64,000 bases of DNA from Isoetes taiwanensis (Eukaryota > Streptophyta > Lycopodiopsida > Isoetales > Isoetaceae), in NCBI GenBank assembly GCA_021234155.1, contig JAJEKV010000097.1, positions 2,329,477-2,393,476 of the forward strand. Direction: 5' to 3'. The notes below the pieces were generated by a model that did no database searches, was not told the DNA's origin, and saw only the letters and a list, made by a program, of their open reading frames with translations. The number at the start of each line of letters is the position of its first letter. Within the stretch, counting starts at the first letter, position 1. Shown here in pieces: positions 33,650 to 45,762 of this stretch. The position numbers were made by a program, and so were the translations under genes.

Positions 33650-35057
33650 CCTTCATGTGTTTAGCCTAAACTCAACTCGATCAAGCACGCCGAGGTAACA
33701 TTCTAATCCAGTTTGGCATTTGATTTCTTTGTGATCATGGTTTTGATTCGGGGTTTCTTTTCTCGTTTCGGATGCCAAGATCGGGGGCGCTGGACGCTTT
33801 CTTATGCAATAACAAGAATGAAGAAGGCTAATGGGAGAAGCTCCATCTCGAATTGGTTCCCCGGGTGACAATGAGGCCTGTTGCGGTGTGGCTACCATGG
33901 TGTCAAAAGGGCTAAACAGTTAGATTTGCTTCGCCCCATTGGAAGGGACGAGTAAAAGAATTTGTTTTTGGACCCGAGGTAAGGTTGTAATGGATCCGGT
34001 TGTGGAGCATGCATAATGACTCACATGACATGGCTAAGGAGTCTATTTCAATGAAGCATTCCTTTCCTTCTCTTGAACCCAACTCGCTTTGCTCCTCGGA
34101 TTTTATCGATGTTGTTTCAGCCAAGAGCATAACTAGTGTACTTGAAGTGTACCATTGCGTAATTGGTCATCTGTTGTTCAAGGATTCACCATGAGGAGCT
34201 TGAAAGAAAGAGGTATATGGTTTCATGCATATCATTACAAAGATATCGTAAAGGGATAGGAAAGCTGGTAGAGATTGATCTACCGGATCTGAAACTTATG
34301 GGTACCGAGTTTGGTGACCAAAATTGTTGACAAAGATACCGAGATCATTTGGGCGAGAAGTATTTAAGAATCTTAGGGAAAGAGGAGGAGGAGATGCTCA
34401 TTTAAAGTGTTTCTTCCAATTCATGTTTTCTCTTATTTATTTCAATCTGAAACTTCAATTAGGATTGCACCACGGACTTATACAATCCGAGGTGTATCCT
34501 CTAATAGTCCGAGAGTATATTTTCCGCCGCTGGAAGGAAAGGGATCATGAAAACCGGGCAGCAAATCACAAGGTGCACTCCTGCAAATGACACATTTATA
34601 TTTAGGTGAGGATTGGCAAGTTTTAGCATCAGGTTTTACATTTGCATATATATCTGCTTTTACTAGATTCTCATTGTATTGAATACATTTAGATTTCTAT
34701 GGTGTTAAACAGTACAAGTTGTGTAGCCGATGCTATACATCAATTTTTTTATTGAGAGAAGGAAGGCGTGTATGGGAGAAATGCCACCGGGCTTGGAGAT
34801 CAAGAGAAGATCATGGACAGAACTCACCCCTTATGGATTTAGTCATTGGTTTTGATGACAGCTCGGAGAAGGTGCTGCATGTTGAGGAAGAATGGACTTT
34901 ACATGAATGTCGGGAGTTCTTGAATACATGTGCAATGAATGGTGACTTCTATTTCCTTTTGAATGATAGAAAGATTGGTTATAGAAGGGAGTGTTCTCAG
35001 AAATGCAAGGAATGTAAATCTCCATCTACATTGTGCATCAAATACTTGTTGCTTTAA
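33650..35057 (+). pseudogene. Decayed ORF cluster of unknown family
   Basis: Open pieces lie at 34324-34590 and 34719-35057. The last reads MDLVIGFDDSSEKVLHVEEEWTLHECREFL and NGDFYFLLNDRKIGYRREC, which looks like ordered protein rather than chance. I do not recognise the domain. Stops separate the pieces. They may be parts of a gene carried by the 33325-40703 element. Confidence 0.3.
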
Positions 35058-35079
35058 TGGATAGAAAACATAAGAAAGG

Positions 35080-35405
35080 CGCTTGGTTTTGCGGTGTTCA
35101 ATTCCTGCAGCTATGTCTAAATTTGGTTGCTATTTAAGAATATGTTTCTTCTTTGGACTTTACCATTCCCGCGGAACTAATACTTGTTGAATCCAAAATA
35201 ATACATCTATAAACATTTCTTTGATTAGTTCATGTAAGCCTTTTTGTCGTTTTATGTGAACTGCCGCAAACTCAAGTGGTTAATGGTTTTGCAGGTTCAA
35301 TTCCTGCAGCTTTATCTAAATTTTGTTGCTACTTAACAATATCTACTTAGCTGGACACTACCATTCCTGTGAACTAATACTTGTTGAATCCATGTAAGAC
35401 TAATA
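35080..35405. repeat. Imperfect direct duplication, tRNA-like B box
   Basis: The text ttcaattcctgcagct.t.tctaaatttkgttgcta followed by ctaatacttgttgaatcc occurs at 35098-35192 and 35295-35390. The second copy has agtggttaatgg and ggttcaattcc (35293), similar to Pol III A and B boxes but too close together for a tRNA. Confidence 0.5.
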
Positions 35406-36240
35406 GTTCATGAAAGACTTTGTCGCTTTTGCAAGACTCGATTTGATATGACACCGAATTGGCAATGTTTTTGGTTAATGTGAACTTGCAATCTCAAGTG
35501 CTTGTTATTCTTTGTCCACAACACGATGAAATCATAGACATGTCTTAGAAGATTGATTCTTGCTAGATATATTCTTGTCTTATATGTAACTTGGGTTTGG
35601 AAGGGCTTTCATATTAGGTGGCTTGCTCAATAACCATGTTTGCTCGACTTTAATCTTAAAACAGATGGTTATTTAGTTTGAACAAGTCGGAACTTTAGAA
35701 GTTCAATGACGCTTAGAAGTTCAATAGACAATGGTATTCAGCTTTACACTAAAGTTCAAGAGACAATAGTATTCACATCACACTTAAAATGCATTGAAGT
35801 TCAATGACGCTTAGAAGTTCAAGAGACAATGGTATCCAAATTTTACACTTAAACATTTAATTGACAATGAACATTGACAGCTTAAGACAATAGTATTCAC
35901 ATCACGCTTAAAATGCATTGAAGGATATATTCAGAAAGCAGATAAGAAGAATGTACACACAGCATGCATGCAAATAGACATTAGATTACATGTTCCCAAA
36001 AACTTTGAGAGTTTCAGAAAAAACTGAGAATACTTGAACATAAGCACACAATGGTGAATATATTTAAGACATTGAAGAATAAACTCATAAATCAGAAGGA
36101 AATACACAAGAAATACATGACTGATTTTATATTATATACTCCCAAAAAACAACCGTCTCATGGACGAATAGCAGGCATGTTCCATCACAAAAAGAGGTAG
36201 CATCATAAGTTATGGAGATGAGTTATGGAGATTCATATAC
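35406..36240. other. No gene; aagttcaa / agacaatagtattc repeats
   Basis: Between 35690 and 35930 the words gaagttcaatgacgcttaga, agacaatggtattca and cacttaaaatgcattgaag recur two or three times. No ORF of interest is seen. Confidence 0.5.
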
Positions 36241-36299
36241 ATGGTCGAGAAAACAAAAGCACAACATCGAAAAAAAAAAACACAGGGGTATCCTAGGCA

Positions 36300-36560
36300 C
36301 GTCCAGGAGGCGGCATCCTGAGCTCCATACGCAGGTCATTGCCACCAGCTTGAATAACCATCTCCAGAAGGCGCTCATGGTCTGAATGAGGACGGTCTAG
36401 CCACTGCTGAACCTTATCAGAAACTACTCCCCTTTCAACTAGGCTTCCACCTCCACACACGAAAATCTGGACATACTTGATCCTCTTGCCCTACCAATAG
36501 AATTCCAGACTCGTCCATGGGAACTCTGGCGGTGATCTTGATTCTGGCCATGCTGGCGTT
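36300..36560 (-). pseudogene. Exon-like ORF fragment, unknown
   Basis: The minus strand from 36553 starts MARIKITARVPMDESG. After a frameshift near 36490 it continues as VQIFVCGGGSLVERGVVSDKVQQWLDRPHSDHERLLEMVIQAGGNDLRMELRMPPPGRA to a stop near 36296. Codon use and sequence complexity look protein-like. No family is recognised. It lies inside the TIR-bounded region. Confidence 0.35.
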
Positions 36561-37030
36561 CGATTCTACTGGGTATGGTTCCGGGAATTGGGAGGAAGAT
36601 GAAGAGCACCCGGCCCAATCGAAAGTGCAATGATCTCAGATGCATACACAAAATGCACTTCGCCTAAAAAGGCGTGCCATGCAATCAATGGCTTCAGAAA
36701 CCCGATATATATATTTTTTTTTGTTGGTTTAGGGTTGTGCAAGTTTGGTGTACTATTGGTCACATTTGTTATTTGTCAATGGTCACATTTGGAAATATGT
36801 ATGAAGTTCATGGTTCAAAATTGAACCATAAACTTTATGAACCATGAACTTTATCAAAATTGAACCACACACTTTATAAGTGAACTTTATGAAGTTTATG
36901 GTGAATCTTGAACTAGCATTTTATGGTCACAATTTTGCAAAGCATAACTAGCATGTTCATTATGCAAAGCAATGGTCACAATTATGTTTAAATATGGTAA
37001 CAAGTATTATGGAAACTTAGAATTGTTTTT

Positions 37031-37117
37031 GGAGTTTGATGTTCATACAAGTATTGCAATTGAAAATACAAAAGGGAGTTTGATGTTCGTACAAGTATTG
37101 CAATTGAAAATACAAAA
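37031..37117. repeat. Tandem duplication, 44-base unit
   Basis: The unit ggagtttgatgttcatacaa followed by gtattgcaattgaaaatacaaaag occurs twice with one or two differences. The surrounding 36700-37380 is AT-rich with shorter repeats of gaacyataaacttta and has no gene. Confidence 0.8.
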
Positions 37118-37628
37118 TTGAAAACAGCAACCTTATATATGACTAAGTTTATTTAACACCTAAGCATGTGGGATAATTCAACCACTACAGCTATTTAGGG
37201 TTTCAGAACTCGACCTTGGGATGGGTTTCAGAACTGATATTGATTGTTAAGTTCTGCTATTGATTGTTGATATTAAGAACTGATATTAATTGTTAAGTTT
37301 CAGAGCTTGATCCCAAGAATTTGATACAAAATTCTTGGGATAGATGGTTGATACAAAAAATCGCACAATTTGAAACAAGAATATGCACAAAATCGATACA
37401 ACAATACAACTATACAATCCAAGGTTACGATATGCACAAATTAAGATATGCCATAAATCGATACAAATGCGAGTTGCTATAAAGTTTGAGATTCATAAGA
37501 AATCAGATAACAATATACCTTTTCCAATTCTTTGTCTCTTGCTTCTCCACTCATTTAGTTTGTTCCTCGCCATTCGATTCTCGACCAAGCCTCGTTGTCG
37601 ACGCCTCTTCATAGCAACCGCCATTGCA

Positions 37629-40149
37629 TCATGCAAAATTACAGGCACGCCTTGCCACATTCTCTTCATGTCTTGCTAGCACTCCTCTATAGAACCATTG
37701 TCCCATTTGGACCAATGGATTGGATTGACGAGAAGTTAGATTACTTTGCCCGCCTCGTTGAGTCTTCCTATTAAAAACCATCTTGGCTTGCTTATGTGAT
37801 TTTTCCATGCCTTGTGTGTTCCATATGGCCAAGCTGCCATACCTATCTCGCAAACCAAGGCCCATGTGCAAAAATTATATGCACATAATGTAACCTCGCT
37901 CTCCCCCCATGCATCTATGTATGCCTTTGTAAATGCATTAACAAAGAGCTCGAAATTCCAAAATTTTCAGCAGATGAAATCTTGCTTACGCAACAACAGA
38001 TTTAAGTTGGATAAGGCATTCCATGCATGCCTTTTTCTCGTTCTTCCATTAGTGGTTCTGTCCCATCTCTGCATCTACAAGTTTTTTCCCGAAGTCCCAT
38101 ACACCTACCTTGGCACTTTCATTGCATAGAAAGTGCTTTTGCCCTCTCACCTCAATAGACACCTTGGTCGAACCGAAGCTTCTTCCATTGGAGGACTGTT
38201 TAGTATCCATTTCCAGCTTCACACATCCACCATGCAATCCTGCATTTGATAATACTTGTCTCCACTGCTTCAATAGCTTCTTTCGTTGCTTCATCCTTAA
38301 TGTTCCGCATAAACAACTCTCAAAGCCAAATCATCTTTTCTACTATTCTAACAAGAGCGTGCGATGTACAAATGTGAACTCTATCCAAGGGAATAGGCAA
38401 AATTGGGATCGATCTTTATCCTTTAGGTGTCTATCGGGAGCTGAACTCATTACATTTGAGAGTACTCTTTGAGGGGCCATTTTTGTTTCTTTCAAAGTCT
38501 CACAAAGAATACAAGCACATTCGAGAAGTCTTTGCACCGAAGACCTAATATTATACATGGCTTTTCTGCCAGATTTCAGATCTGATGCCGTGGAAATTAA
38601 TCAAAAAGAACCAAAACCTTCAACACAAACCTTCTTACCTTTATTATAGTGTCCACAAGCATAGGTATACACCTGTCGCTCAAAGACCCATTTCAGCACT
38701 TCATTGTTCTCCTTATGAACTTGGAAAAGGCCCAACCACCACGTATGCTCCTCGGATTGGATTGAAAACCACTTTCCGAGTCTCTAGCCTTCCTCTTTAA
38801 CATTTTTGTTGTTCATAATCTGCAACAAATGCCCGATTCATGACTGCCAAAGACACCCTTTCATACTTGACTTTGTGGTTGAGTTCCATTTCATCAAGCT
38901 TCAAACAAACCTCCAAATTGTCATTTGTTTTGAATGCTATCTTCATGTATATTATAGAAAACTACCATAAATTTCAAGAATGCTCTCCAAGTCAAACCAC
39001 AAATTGTTTCTCTCATGGAGACTTATAATTTTGTTGTCATTGGGGATACCTTTCTTAGATCTTGGCCCTGAAATAGTGAATGGTGCTTCACACTTGATTG
39101 AGTGCATTCCTCCAAGGATCTCTTCAACCATAGTGTTTCTCCTTGCCCCGACAAGATTCGGATGGTGTGGCCTTGGAACCATAACTTTATTTGTCCCAAC
39201 CATGTTCAATGCATCCCAGAATTGCTTGAAGAGCAATCTATAAGTCAGTCTTATTCTAATTCCAGTAGAATCACATACATTTTGAATTTTATTTGCATCC
39301 ATTTTAGAACTCACCTCATGAAGAAGCAGGTCCATAACAGTTTCTTCAAATCAAATTCTCGGGTGAATTTAACATTGAAAGTATTTCTTCTTTTGTGGCA
39401 ATACTTCTTACAATGCCGCCAACATTCTTCCTCACACCCTTCTTTCCCTTACTTGACCTCAGAAAGCACTTGCTTCATAGCATAAATTCTCCTTCGAAAG
39501 CAGCCCCACATTTAATATTAAGTGTTTCAATTGGCTTGAATTCTTTTATTCTCTCTCGAGCACCAAGAATAGTCCTCTTTGATCTCTCCAATCTCTTACG
39601 CAAGACACGACATCAAGCTTTCATATTCTTTCTAGCATCCGCCATTGCCGAAAGTCTTGCAAACTGTAATTGCTTGACACATTCTTTGAAACATCACAAT
39701 ATCTTCCTCCAATTGAGAATTCCTTTTGTTAGTGGGTGACCTGCTTATCCTTTTTCCTTTCTTTGCTTGCTCTAACTGATCTCTCAATTTAGACAACTCC
39801 GTGTCTCTCTCAAATGCAAGCAATGTGACAAATTGTTATTTTGATAAATTAATTGCAAACCTAGATTGTGCCGTGCTCTCACAATAGCCTAGCAGCCCGA
39901 CTTTCCCTCACAAACAAACCTCACAAGGCTTGACACACAATTGAAATTTGGACATTTACCTGTGAATGGATTTCGTGGGTAAATTTCCCCTACTGTCCAG
40001 ATATCAGCATGCTTGGCTCCACTCAATCTCAAAGCATTATGTTCTTCTTTTGTGACAGATTTTTGCAAATTCGATGAAGGCAAGGTAATTCTCATTTGAA
40101 CCATGGCAATGATTGCAAAGAGCAGCGTAAACCATCCCGTAAACTCCAT
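37629..40149 (-). pseudogene. Long decayed protein-coding region, unknown (possible transposase)
   Basis: Reading 40149 to about 38050, successive open pieces in shifting frames appear to form one former protein. They are: a short hydrophobic start (MEFTGWFTLLFAIIAM), a cysteine cluster (GKCPNFNCVSSLVRFVCEGKSGCYCE), a charged coiled-coil stretch (LSKLRDQLEQAKKGKRISRSP), a second cysteine/histidine cluster (GCEEECWRHCKKYCHKRRN), the longest open piece at 39335-38952 (CDSTGIRIRLTYRLLFKQFWDALNMVG..), and DNLEVCLKLDEMELNHKVKYERVSLAVMNRAFVADYE. Cys clusters plus coiled coil occur in some transposases, and the position between terminal inverted repeats fits, but no catalytic motif can be named. Introns cannot be excluded. 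Confidence 0.35.
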
Positions 40150-40179
40150 TGTTGATTTTATATCAATTCAAATGTTTCA

Positions 40180-40365
40180 AAAAAGGGAAATTCAAATTTG
40201 AACTACAATTCAAAATTTCGAGCACTTTAGAGTAAGGGAAAATCAATATTGAACTCAAAATTCAAATTTTTCCGGGCAAATGCAATGAGGGAATTTCAAA
40301 TTTGAACTATGATTCAAAAATTTCAGAGCAAATGCAATGAGGGAAATTCAAATTTGAACTCACAC
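40180..40365. repeat. Tandem repeat of about 60 bases, three units
   Basis: The pattern gggaaattcaaatttgaact..ttcaaaatttc.gagca..tg.a recurs at 40185, 40240 and 40290-40365. Confidence 0.7.
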
Positions 40366-40800
40366 GCCCACATGAACCCTAAACCTTGGATCTCGAGCTC
40401 AAATCGTGCATCTGCTGTCTTGGAAAACCACCAGACACCTCGCTTGAATAGGGAGATCTCAGGGCGATCTCGGAGACACGCCCGAGATCTCACGAACGGA
40501 TTCGAGGAACCCTAATCGAGATTTCCTCCTCTCTCTCTCCAAATGACGTGGCATAATGGGATAGGTCTACGTGGGCTCTAAGATACACTTGGATTCTATA
40601 TTTATGAAGGATAAATGCTCTCCAATATAATTAGGAAAATAGAAAAAATAACTTATAATATTTCTTAGGGGGACACCAAGAGACCCCATATTTTCTCTAA
40701 TGCTCATCATTCTATCCTCCATTTTTGGTCTCATAATGCACGTTTACACATTTTGGAATTGCTTCACATGGCGTTCGTCATTCTATCCTTCATTTTGTTA

Positions 40801-40909
40801 GGGGTAATGTTTGCTGGCTGGCCATTATGCGGGGTACGGCCTTGGCGAGCCCGTTAGGGCGAGCCAGTGGCCGCACCCCGCATAATGGACAGCCAGCGAA
40901 CATTTCCCC
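40801..40909. mobile_element. Foldback element / long hairpin, 41-base arms
   Basis: The left arm 40801-40841 (ggggtaatgtttgctggctg..) pairs with 40869-40909 with four mismatches. The 27-base loop carries ggcgagcc twice in direct order. Arms and loop are GC-rich in an AT-rich setting. Confidence 0.75.
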
Positions 40910-40911
40910 TC

Positions 40912-41071
40912 GAAATGTTAGGGCAGACTACCCTTCGCACATGCCGCCCCCTTTTGTTCAATCTGACGAGTACTAGCAGCCTGCCAGGTGGCACTAGCAG
41001 CCTGTCAGGTTGGACATGAAAGTTATAGGATGTAGATAATATGGAGAAATGTGGCCTGCCCTAACATTTCG
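40912..41071. mobile_element. Candidate MITE, 160 bp, adjacent to the foldback
   Basis: The ends gaaatgttagggcag and ctgccctaacatttc are perfect 15-base inverted repeats. Inside, actagcagcctgycaggt occurs twice in tandem (40972-41012). There is no ORF. Confidence 0.6.
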
Positions 41072-42003
41072 GTTTCAGAATGCCTTCCACTTGAAACCTC
41101 TACAACAAATGCCACCAATTCTCTTAAAAATTGGCATACTTCTACTAATATGGAAATGACATATTCCCGTAAAAAGCATTGCCATATGCTTTTACCAATT
41201 CTAAGCATCTCTTTCCCTCATGCTTTTACCAGGACAACAACTCCACTGGAGGGGAAATTCATTGAAGAGTGAGCCAGACGATACCAGATGGTTCTTGGTG
41301 TATCTCCCTCATCAGGTGTCAGGATCGAGCAGTTTTTAGTGCTTTGGAAAGCCGACTCGATGAGCTTCCCATCGATGTGGGCATACACAGCCAACTATGT
41401 CGGATTGCAGACCTTCCATTTTGGCCTCCATGAAAAACCTGGTGCGTTCTCTTCTTGTGCTTTATTTTTGAGTTAAACTCTATTGTTTCAAATCAACTTT
41501 ACCTCATTTGGAGTGTCTTTTGCTCCCTTTAGTGCCTCAACTGCCCCCCAATTAGTAGCAAACTCCCAGCTTAATCCTTTAGCTCTTGGGCAATGTATCT
41601 TCCTCTTCAATTTTTGATTTGCAGCAATTTTTTTCTCTTCCTTCGTCTCAATCCATGTGTGCTTCTCACAATCCTCTCTTCTGTCCTTCTACCATTATAC
41701 TTCAGTAAATGATACTTCTTCTGTGCCGACAAGTATTTCTCCCACCCCTACTGTTGGGCCTCCAACTAACTTTGGCTCTCCCCGGAGGGTGCACTTATAC
41801 ATAAGGGGGGTATGGCATCTGCGTTCGGAGGGTAGCAAAAAAACCCCTTGTATACGCAATTTTAAAAGGCAATTTGATCCCTCTATGTATAGATATTGCT
41901 CCAAATCAGTGCCTAAACCCACCCCAACCCCTAAGTATACGTACACAAATGGTCCAAAAAACACCCCTCCGTTGAACTCTCATGGGTTATACGCAGATCA
42001 AAG
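41072..42003. other. No gene recognised
   Basis: ORFs here overlap on both strands (41657-42007 and 41695-41964) and match nothing known. The end of the stretch is C-rich and runs into the LINE ORF1 remnant. Confidence 0.4.
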
Positions 42004-43976
42004 GTGAATCCCCCGGGTGGCTCTCCTCCTCCACATACACGCCTCAGTGATTGGATTAAGCATGATAGAAGTGTTAGAAGTGCTCAGGTTTTTGTTGCTA
42101 TAGATATTTTGATCGCAAATAATAAACGTGAGGTCTTCGCATACTTGAAGGAACTACAATCTATGGCAAATGATATGGACGTTCAGCTGCTTGAGGATAT
42201 TTTTTATGAGCCAGATCATGTATTAGTACATTTGCTCAGGCTGGTGAGCCGATGATTGCTATTAATCACAACCCACATTTCTAGTGTTCTTAGCAATTGG
42301 TTTCTCCTGGGGTTGTATGACTTTATGGGTTTTTCCTTGATCATGTTTCATTCCCCAGTTGTTGTAGATAAGCCTATGGAGCATGTAGTGGAACTCCTCT
42401 GCGTGCACTATCTGCCGTATTAAGTTTATACACCTAGCTTTGTATCCAATAAGTCCAGTGCTCTTCGATGCCTTGTTAGTTTGCCTAAGAAGACTTCCCA
42501 ATTGAACTGCAAGTTCCTAAATTCATGGTGGCTATTGCTAATGGTCTGGGGTTACATCTTGCCCACTCTATTATCAATGGTCCTCGCATTTGTATTTCTC
42601 TTTCCATTTTTGCTTCACTATCAAAGTCTGTCATGATTAGGAGTGGCCCTTTGTCCTTCAGATATCATATGTCTTTGCTCAATGGCCCTGACTAAGGTAA
42701 GATGTTCCTTGATATTGATAGGTACTACCTTGCATCGTCCGCTAGCCTCAATCGTTTGACGACGATGCACGCTGTAGGTTGCAAGCTATTGAAAAGGAGC
42801 AAGAAGGATATGAAATGATAAATGAAGATGATATGGGGCATGCTAGGGGGAGTGGTCCAGAGAAGAAATGAACTAAGGCAATGGGGCATTTGGAAAAACC
42901 AATGGTTACAAGGGGGCAAGATATTTTAATCAACCATTAAAGGAAAAGGGAGATATTTCTAAAGATAAGGAAAAATATCTTAAAGGGGCAAATATCGAAA
43001 TAGGTCTTGAGCAACTATATTTTACTGTAAAAAAAGGCATGGATCGAGATGTGATGGAAATAGCAAAAGCGACTACCTTTTTCGCCAGCAAAAAGGCCGA
43101 TGGGCTATAACTGAAGACAAGGGCCAGCTTTAGGAATTCAGCGGCAGTCCGACTCCTGCTCCTGCACCAATGCGGCACAGAGATAACTTCTGCTCTGGAT
43201 TCTGGCATCAGCAACCAGACCTGCGGTGGTTTCTTCCCAAAACTGTTTGCAATCTCCCGATTTTGCTGAAGGTCTTGCTAGCAAAGGATTTCGTGTCTGT
43301 GCTGATTACTGTTATCATTGCAAGCCAAGATTGGATCTAAGTCTGTACGGCTGCGTTTGTGCCCATCTAAGCCCGTAACTATTGTAGATTGGACTGATCA
43401 CAAGCTGAAGGGGAAATAGGCTGTGATCAACTCCTTTCACTCTTTTTCCCTGGGAAATTGCCTTAATTCTTGTTCTGGATCCGGTTGGGTGGAAACTGGA
43501 TGCCCAAATCCATTGGTTGTGGAAACCAAGCTATTTGTACTTATCAACAGATTGTTCTTTCTTTGTTTTGCCTATACAATTGTTGTTCAAAGTAATTATG
43601 TCTTTAAGTCCCCTTAAAGCGTATCAGAAGAGTGGTAGAAAGTCAGTTTAAAGAAGGTAGCGTGAAATAAGTATGCCTTTAAAGTCATGCATGGAAGGGT
43701 TGAGCAGAGCGAAGGTTCTCCCTTACCATTTGTGAGTTAAGCTACAAATGGAACTGGCAAAACATGCGCTTCTATTGGGAGGGATGAGCAAAGCAGAGGC
43801 TCTCCTTTTCTAGATATTGTACACAATGGAAAGGTGGAATAGAGAAAAGACTCCTCCTTACCAATTTCCAAAACACAATGGGCAGATCTCCCACTTGAAG
43901 CCCTAGAAAATGATGCTGCTGAAATGAATGTAGAACCTCTTCATGCATCTTGATGAACCTATTATCATGGAATTTG

Positions 43977-44029
43977 TGGGAAGAGGCTTCTTCCCTATGC
44001 CAGTGGGAAGAGGCTTCTTCCCTATGCCA
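43977..44029. repeat. Tandem duplication, about 26-base unit
   Basis: The text gtgggaagaggcttcttccc tatgcca occurs twice in a row. Confidence 0.85.
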
Positions 44030-44465
44030 AAGCCACAGACTATCTAGTTACATTTTCACCAATGGATGTCTTCAGGAGTAGAAGTGTTGTAGAGGTGGTT
44101 GGCCACAATTGTGGGTTCTAATTACAATGTCCTAGTTGTCCCTGATAACTCAACTAAGGCTGGTGTCCTCACTGCTTGAAAGCCTTCCCTCAATGTTTCT
44201 TTTACTCAAATAGACAGATAATAGCCAAATGGATAGACAAGGGGAAGATTGGGGATCATGAATGTGTATGCACATAATCAACCACATCAATGAGGATCTT
44301 TGTGGGCCACCTTACAAACTAAGATTATGCATCTCGGTCATAATGTAGTGTGACTATTAGTTGTGATTTTGATATGGATGAGTTTGAAACCAAAAGATGT
44401 GGCAGAGGCACACAACTTATTCAAGGATTTGAATGTGAGTAGTGGAGGAAGTTTGTGCTTGATTC

Positions 44466-45265
44466 ATAACTGGGAACGTCGTTCCAAATGCGTTCCAGTT
44501 CTGGAACTCGTGTGAGTCCGGCATTCCGAGAACGTAGGGTTTCAATTCCAAATTGTCTGTAAACGTCGTTCCCATCTTTGGGAATGCTGTTCCTGGTAAG
44601 GTTTTTTAAGAAAAAAGGAAATCAACGGTGTTGTGCATTCTTTAACCCCTTCCTTTGTTTTCTTTCTTTTGTTGGGACGGAGGGAGAGAGGCGCACGCTT
44701 AAACATTCATGTTGTTCTCATGTTGCCATGTATCAAAAGACTATTATGCCATTTTTGGGCATTTCTAAATTTGTCATCATGCAAGAATTTTTGAATTATG
44801 TTTCTCCTTTGATTTTGTAATGGAAAGGGAGTAGTAGCAAATTCTAATGGGCCGTTACTTATTTCTGTTGTACTAGAAGGGCTTTTCTAAAGGCGAAAAG
44901 AAAATAATAGTATTTTTTATAGTAACACTAGCAGATGTAGTAAAGCTATTAGACTTCAAAGGTCGATGGTTTTAAATTTCTCGAAGTAGTAGATGTAATT
45001 TAGAATTCTCTAATGTTTAAGTCTTCAATATAATGTTTTATAAAAACTAAGCAACATAAGAGAGTGGTTCAACATGTTCTCATCTTTAAATCAGTCTGGA
45101 TGAAAAATTTTCAATTTTAAGTATTCCACAATGATCCTTATGCAAGAGGAACACCGAAACTACTTTTAAATCTAAAAAATTCAAAGTTGGTCGTTTTTGT
45201 TCTGATCCATTCTCGTTCCCGTTCTAAATTTTGAAGTCCACATTCCTATTCCGGTCTCGGTCCAG
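44466..45265. mobile_element. Insertion of about 800 bp inside the LINE endonuclease
   Basis: The endonuclease text stops at WRKFVLDS and resumes at about 45280. The intervening stretch starts taactgggaacgtcgttcca, with several gttcc/ggaac words, and ends ttcccgttctaaattttg..ccggtctcggtccagatg, which is loosely inverted. An open piece at 44578-44820 is not recognised. Flanks gattcata and gattatag are alike but not identical, so a hAT-type 8-bp duplication is only possible. Confidence 0.4.
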
Positions 45266-45762
45266 ATGATTATAGCTGGATTGCAGGCTTGTAGAGGTTG
45301 ATGAAGACAAGTCCTTTATATGGTATAATGGCTAGACTAGACCAGCTAGACACGACCGTTGTTATTATAATGTAGCTATTGGCTTGTTGGGTAAGTTGCG
45401 AAGGACAAATATGTTTGATAGTTCTATATCTGATCACAATCACCAGTGGCTTTCTGTTACAACGCTAGTATATAGGCGAGCTACAGGAACTTATTTCATG
45501 CTTAACACTCAACATCTGTTGTTGTTAGTAGTATTGCTAATGCATCATTCCTTGCCATCTTGGTTCAGCAAAGCAGTTTGGGAATATCCCCAACACCACT
45601 GTTCTTTCATTCAATGCTTCAGCACTATTGCTATCTATCATTATTTTGGTCACTAATGAATGCCCATCACAGTGATTTCTACTAGTTTAGATGTCCACCA
45701 TTTAAATAGATATTCATGACCCCTTCTATATTCTTAGATGTCATCAAGGCCCTTAATAACCT

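Larger units (their letters stand above)
33325..40703. mobile_element. Candidate DNA transposon of 7.4 kb bounded by 23-bp perfect TIRs
   Basis: Bases 33325-33347 (gcattagagaaaatatgggg plus tct) are exactly inverted at 40681-40703. Between them are decayed ORFs of unknown family on both strands and no LINE or LTR element. Flanking bases do not give a clean target duplication, and the flanks share ttacacatttyggaattg on the same strand (33294 and 40743), which hints at older repeats in the target. The pair could also be two separate MITE ends. The superfamily is unknown. Confidence 0.4.
42004..45656 (+). mobile_element. LINE remnant: ORF1 and endonuclease, split by an insertion
   Basis: ORF1-like text comes first (VFAYLKELQSMANDMDVQLLEDIFYEPDH near 42130-42230, then ANGLGLHLAHSIINGPRIC near 42540). 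It is followed by a cysteine-rich stretch (KGFRVCADYCYHCKP near 43285) that recalls a zinc knuckle. Endonuclease traces follow: IMNVYAHNQPHQ (44250), ISCDFDMDEFETKRCGRGTQ (44350; GDFN became CDFD), then after an interruption VDEDKSFIWYNG, ARHDRCYYNVAIGLLG and SISDHNHQWLS (45300-45450). Reverse transcriptase is missing. Stops are frequent throughout. The same family is at 21832-22840. Confidence 0.6.

Noticed and set aside
35280-35310. tRNA gene with B box ggttcaattcc
   Set aside because: The A-box-like text is too close, no acceptor stem pairs, and the block is one copy of a longer direct duplication.
41657-42007. Opposed ORFs of 116 and 89 codons
   Set aside because: They overlap on opposite strands, and neither has a recognisable motif or codon pattern.
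44578-44820. 80-codon ORF inside the insertion in the LINE endonuclease
   Set aside because: It has no recognised motif and begins within the inserted element; likely chance.
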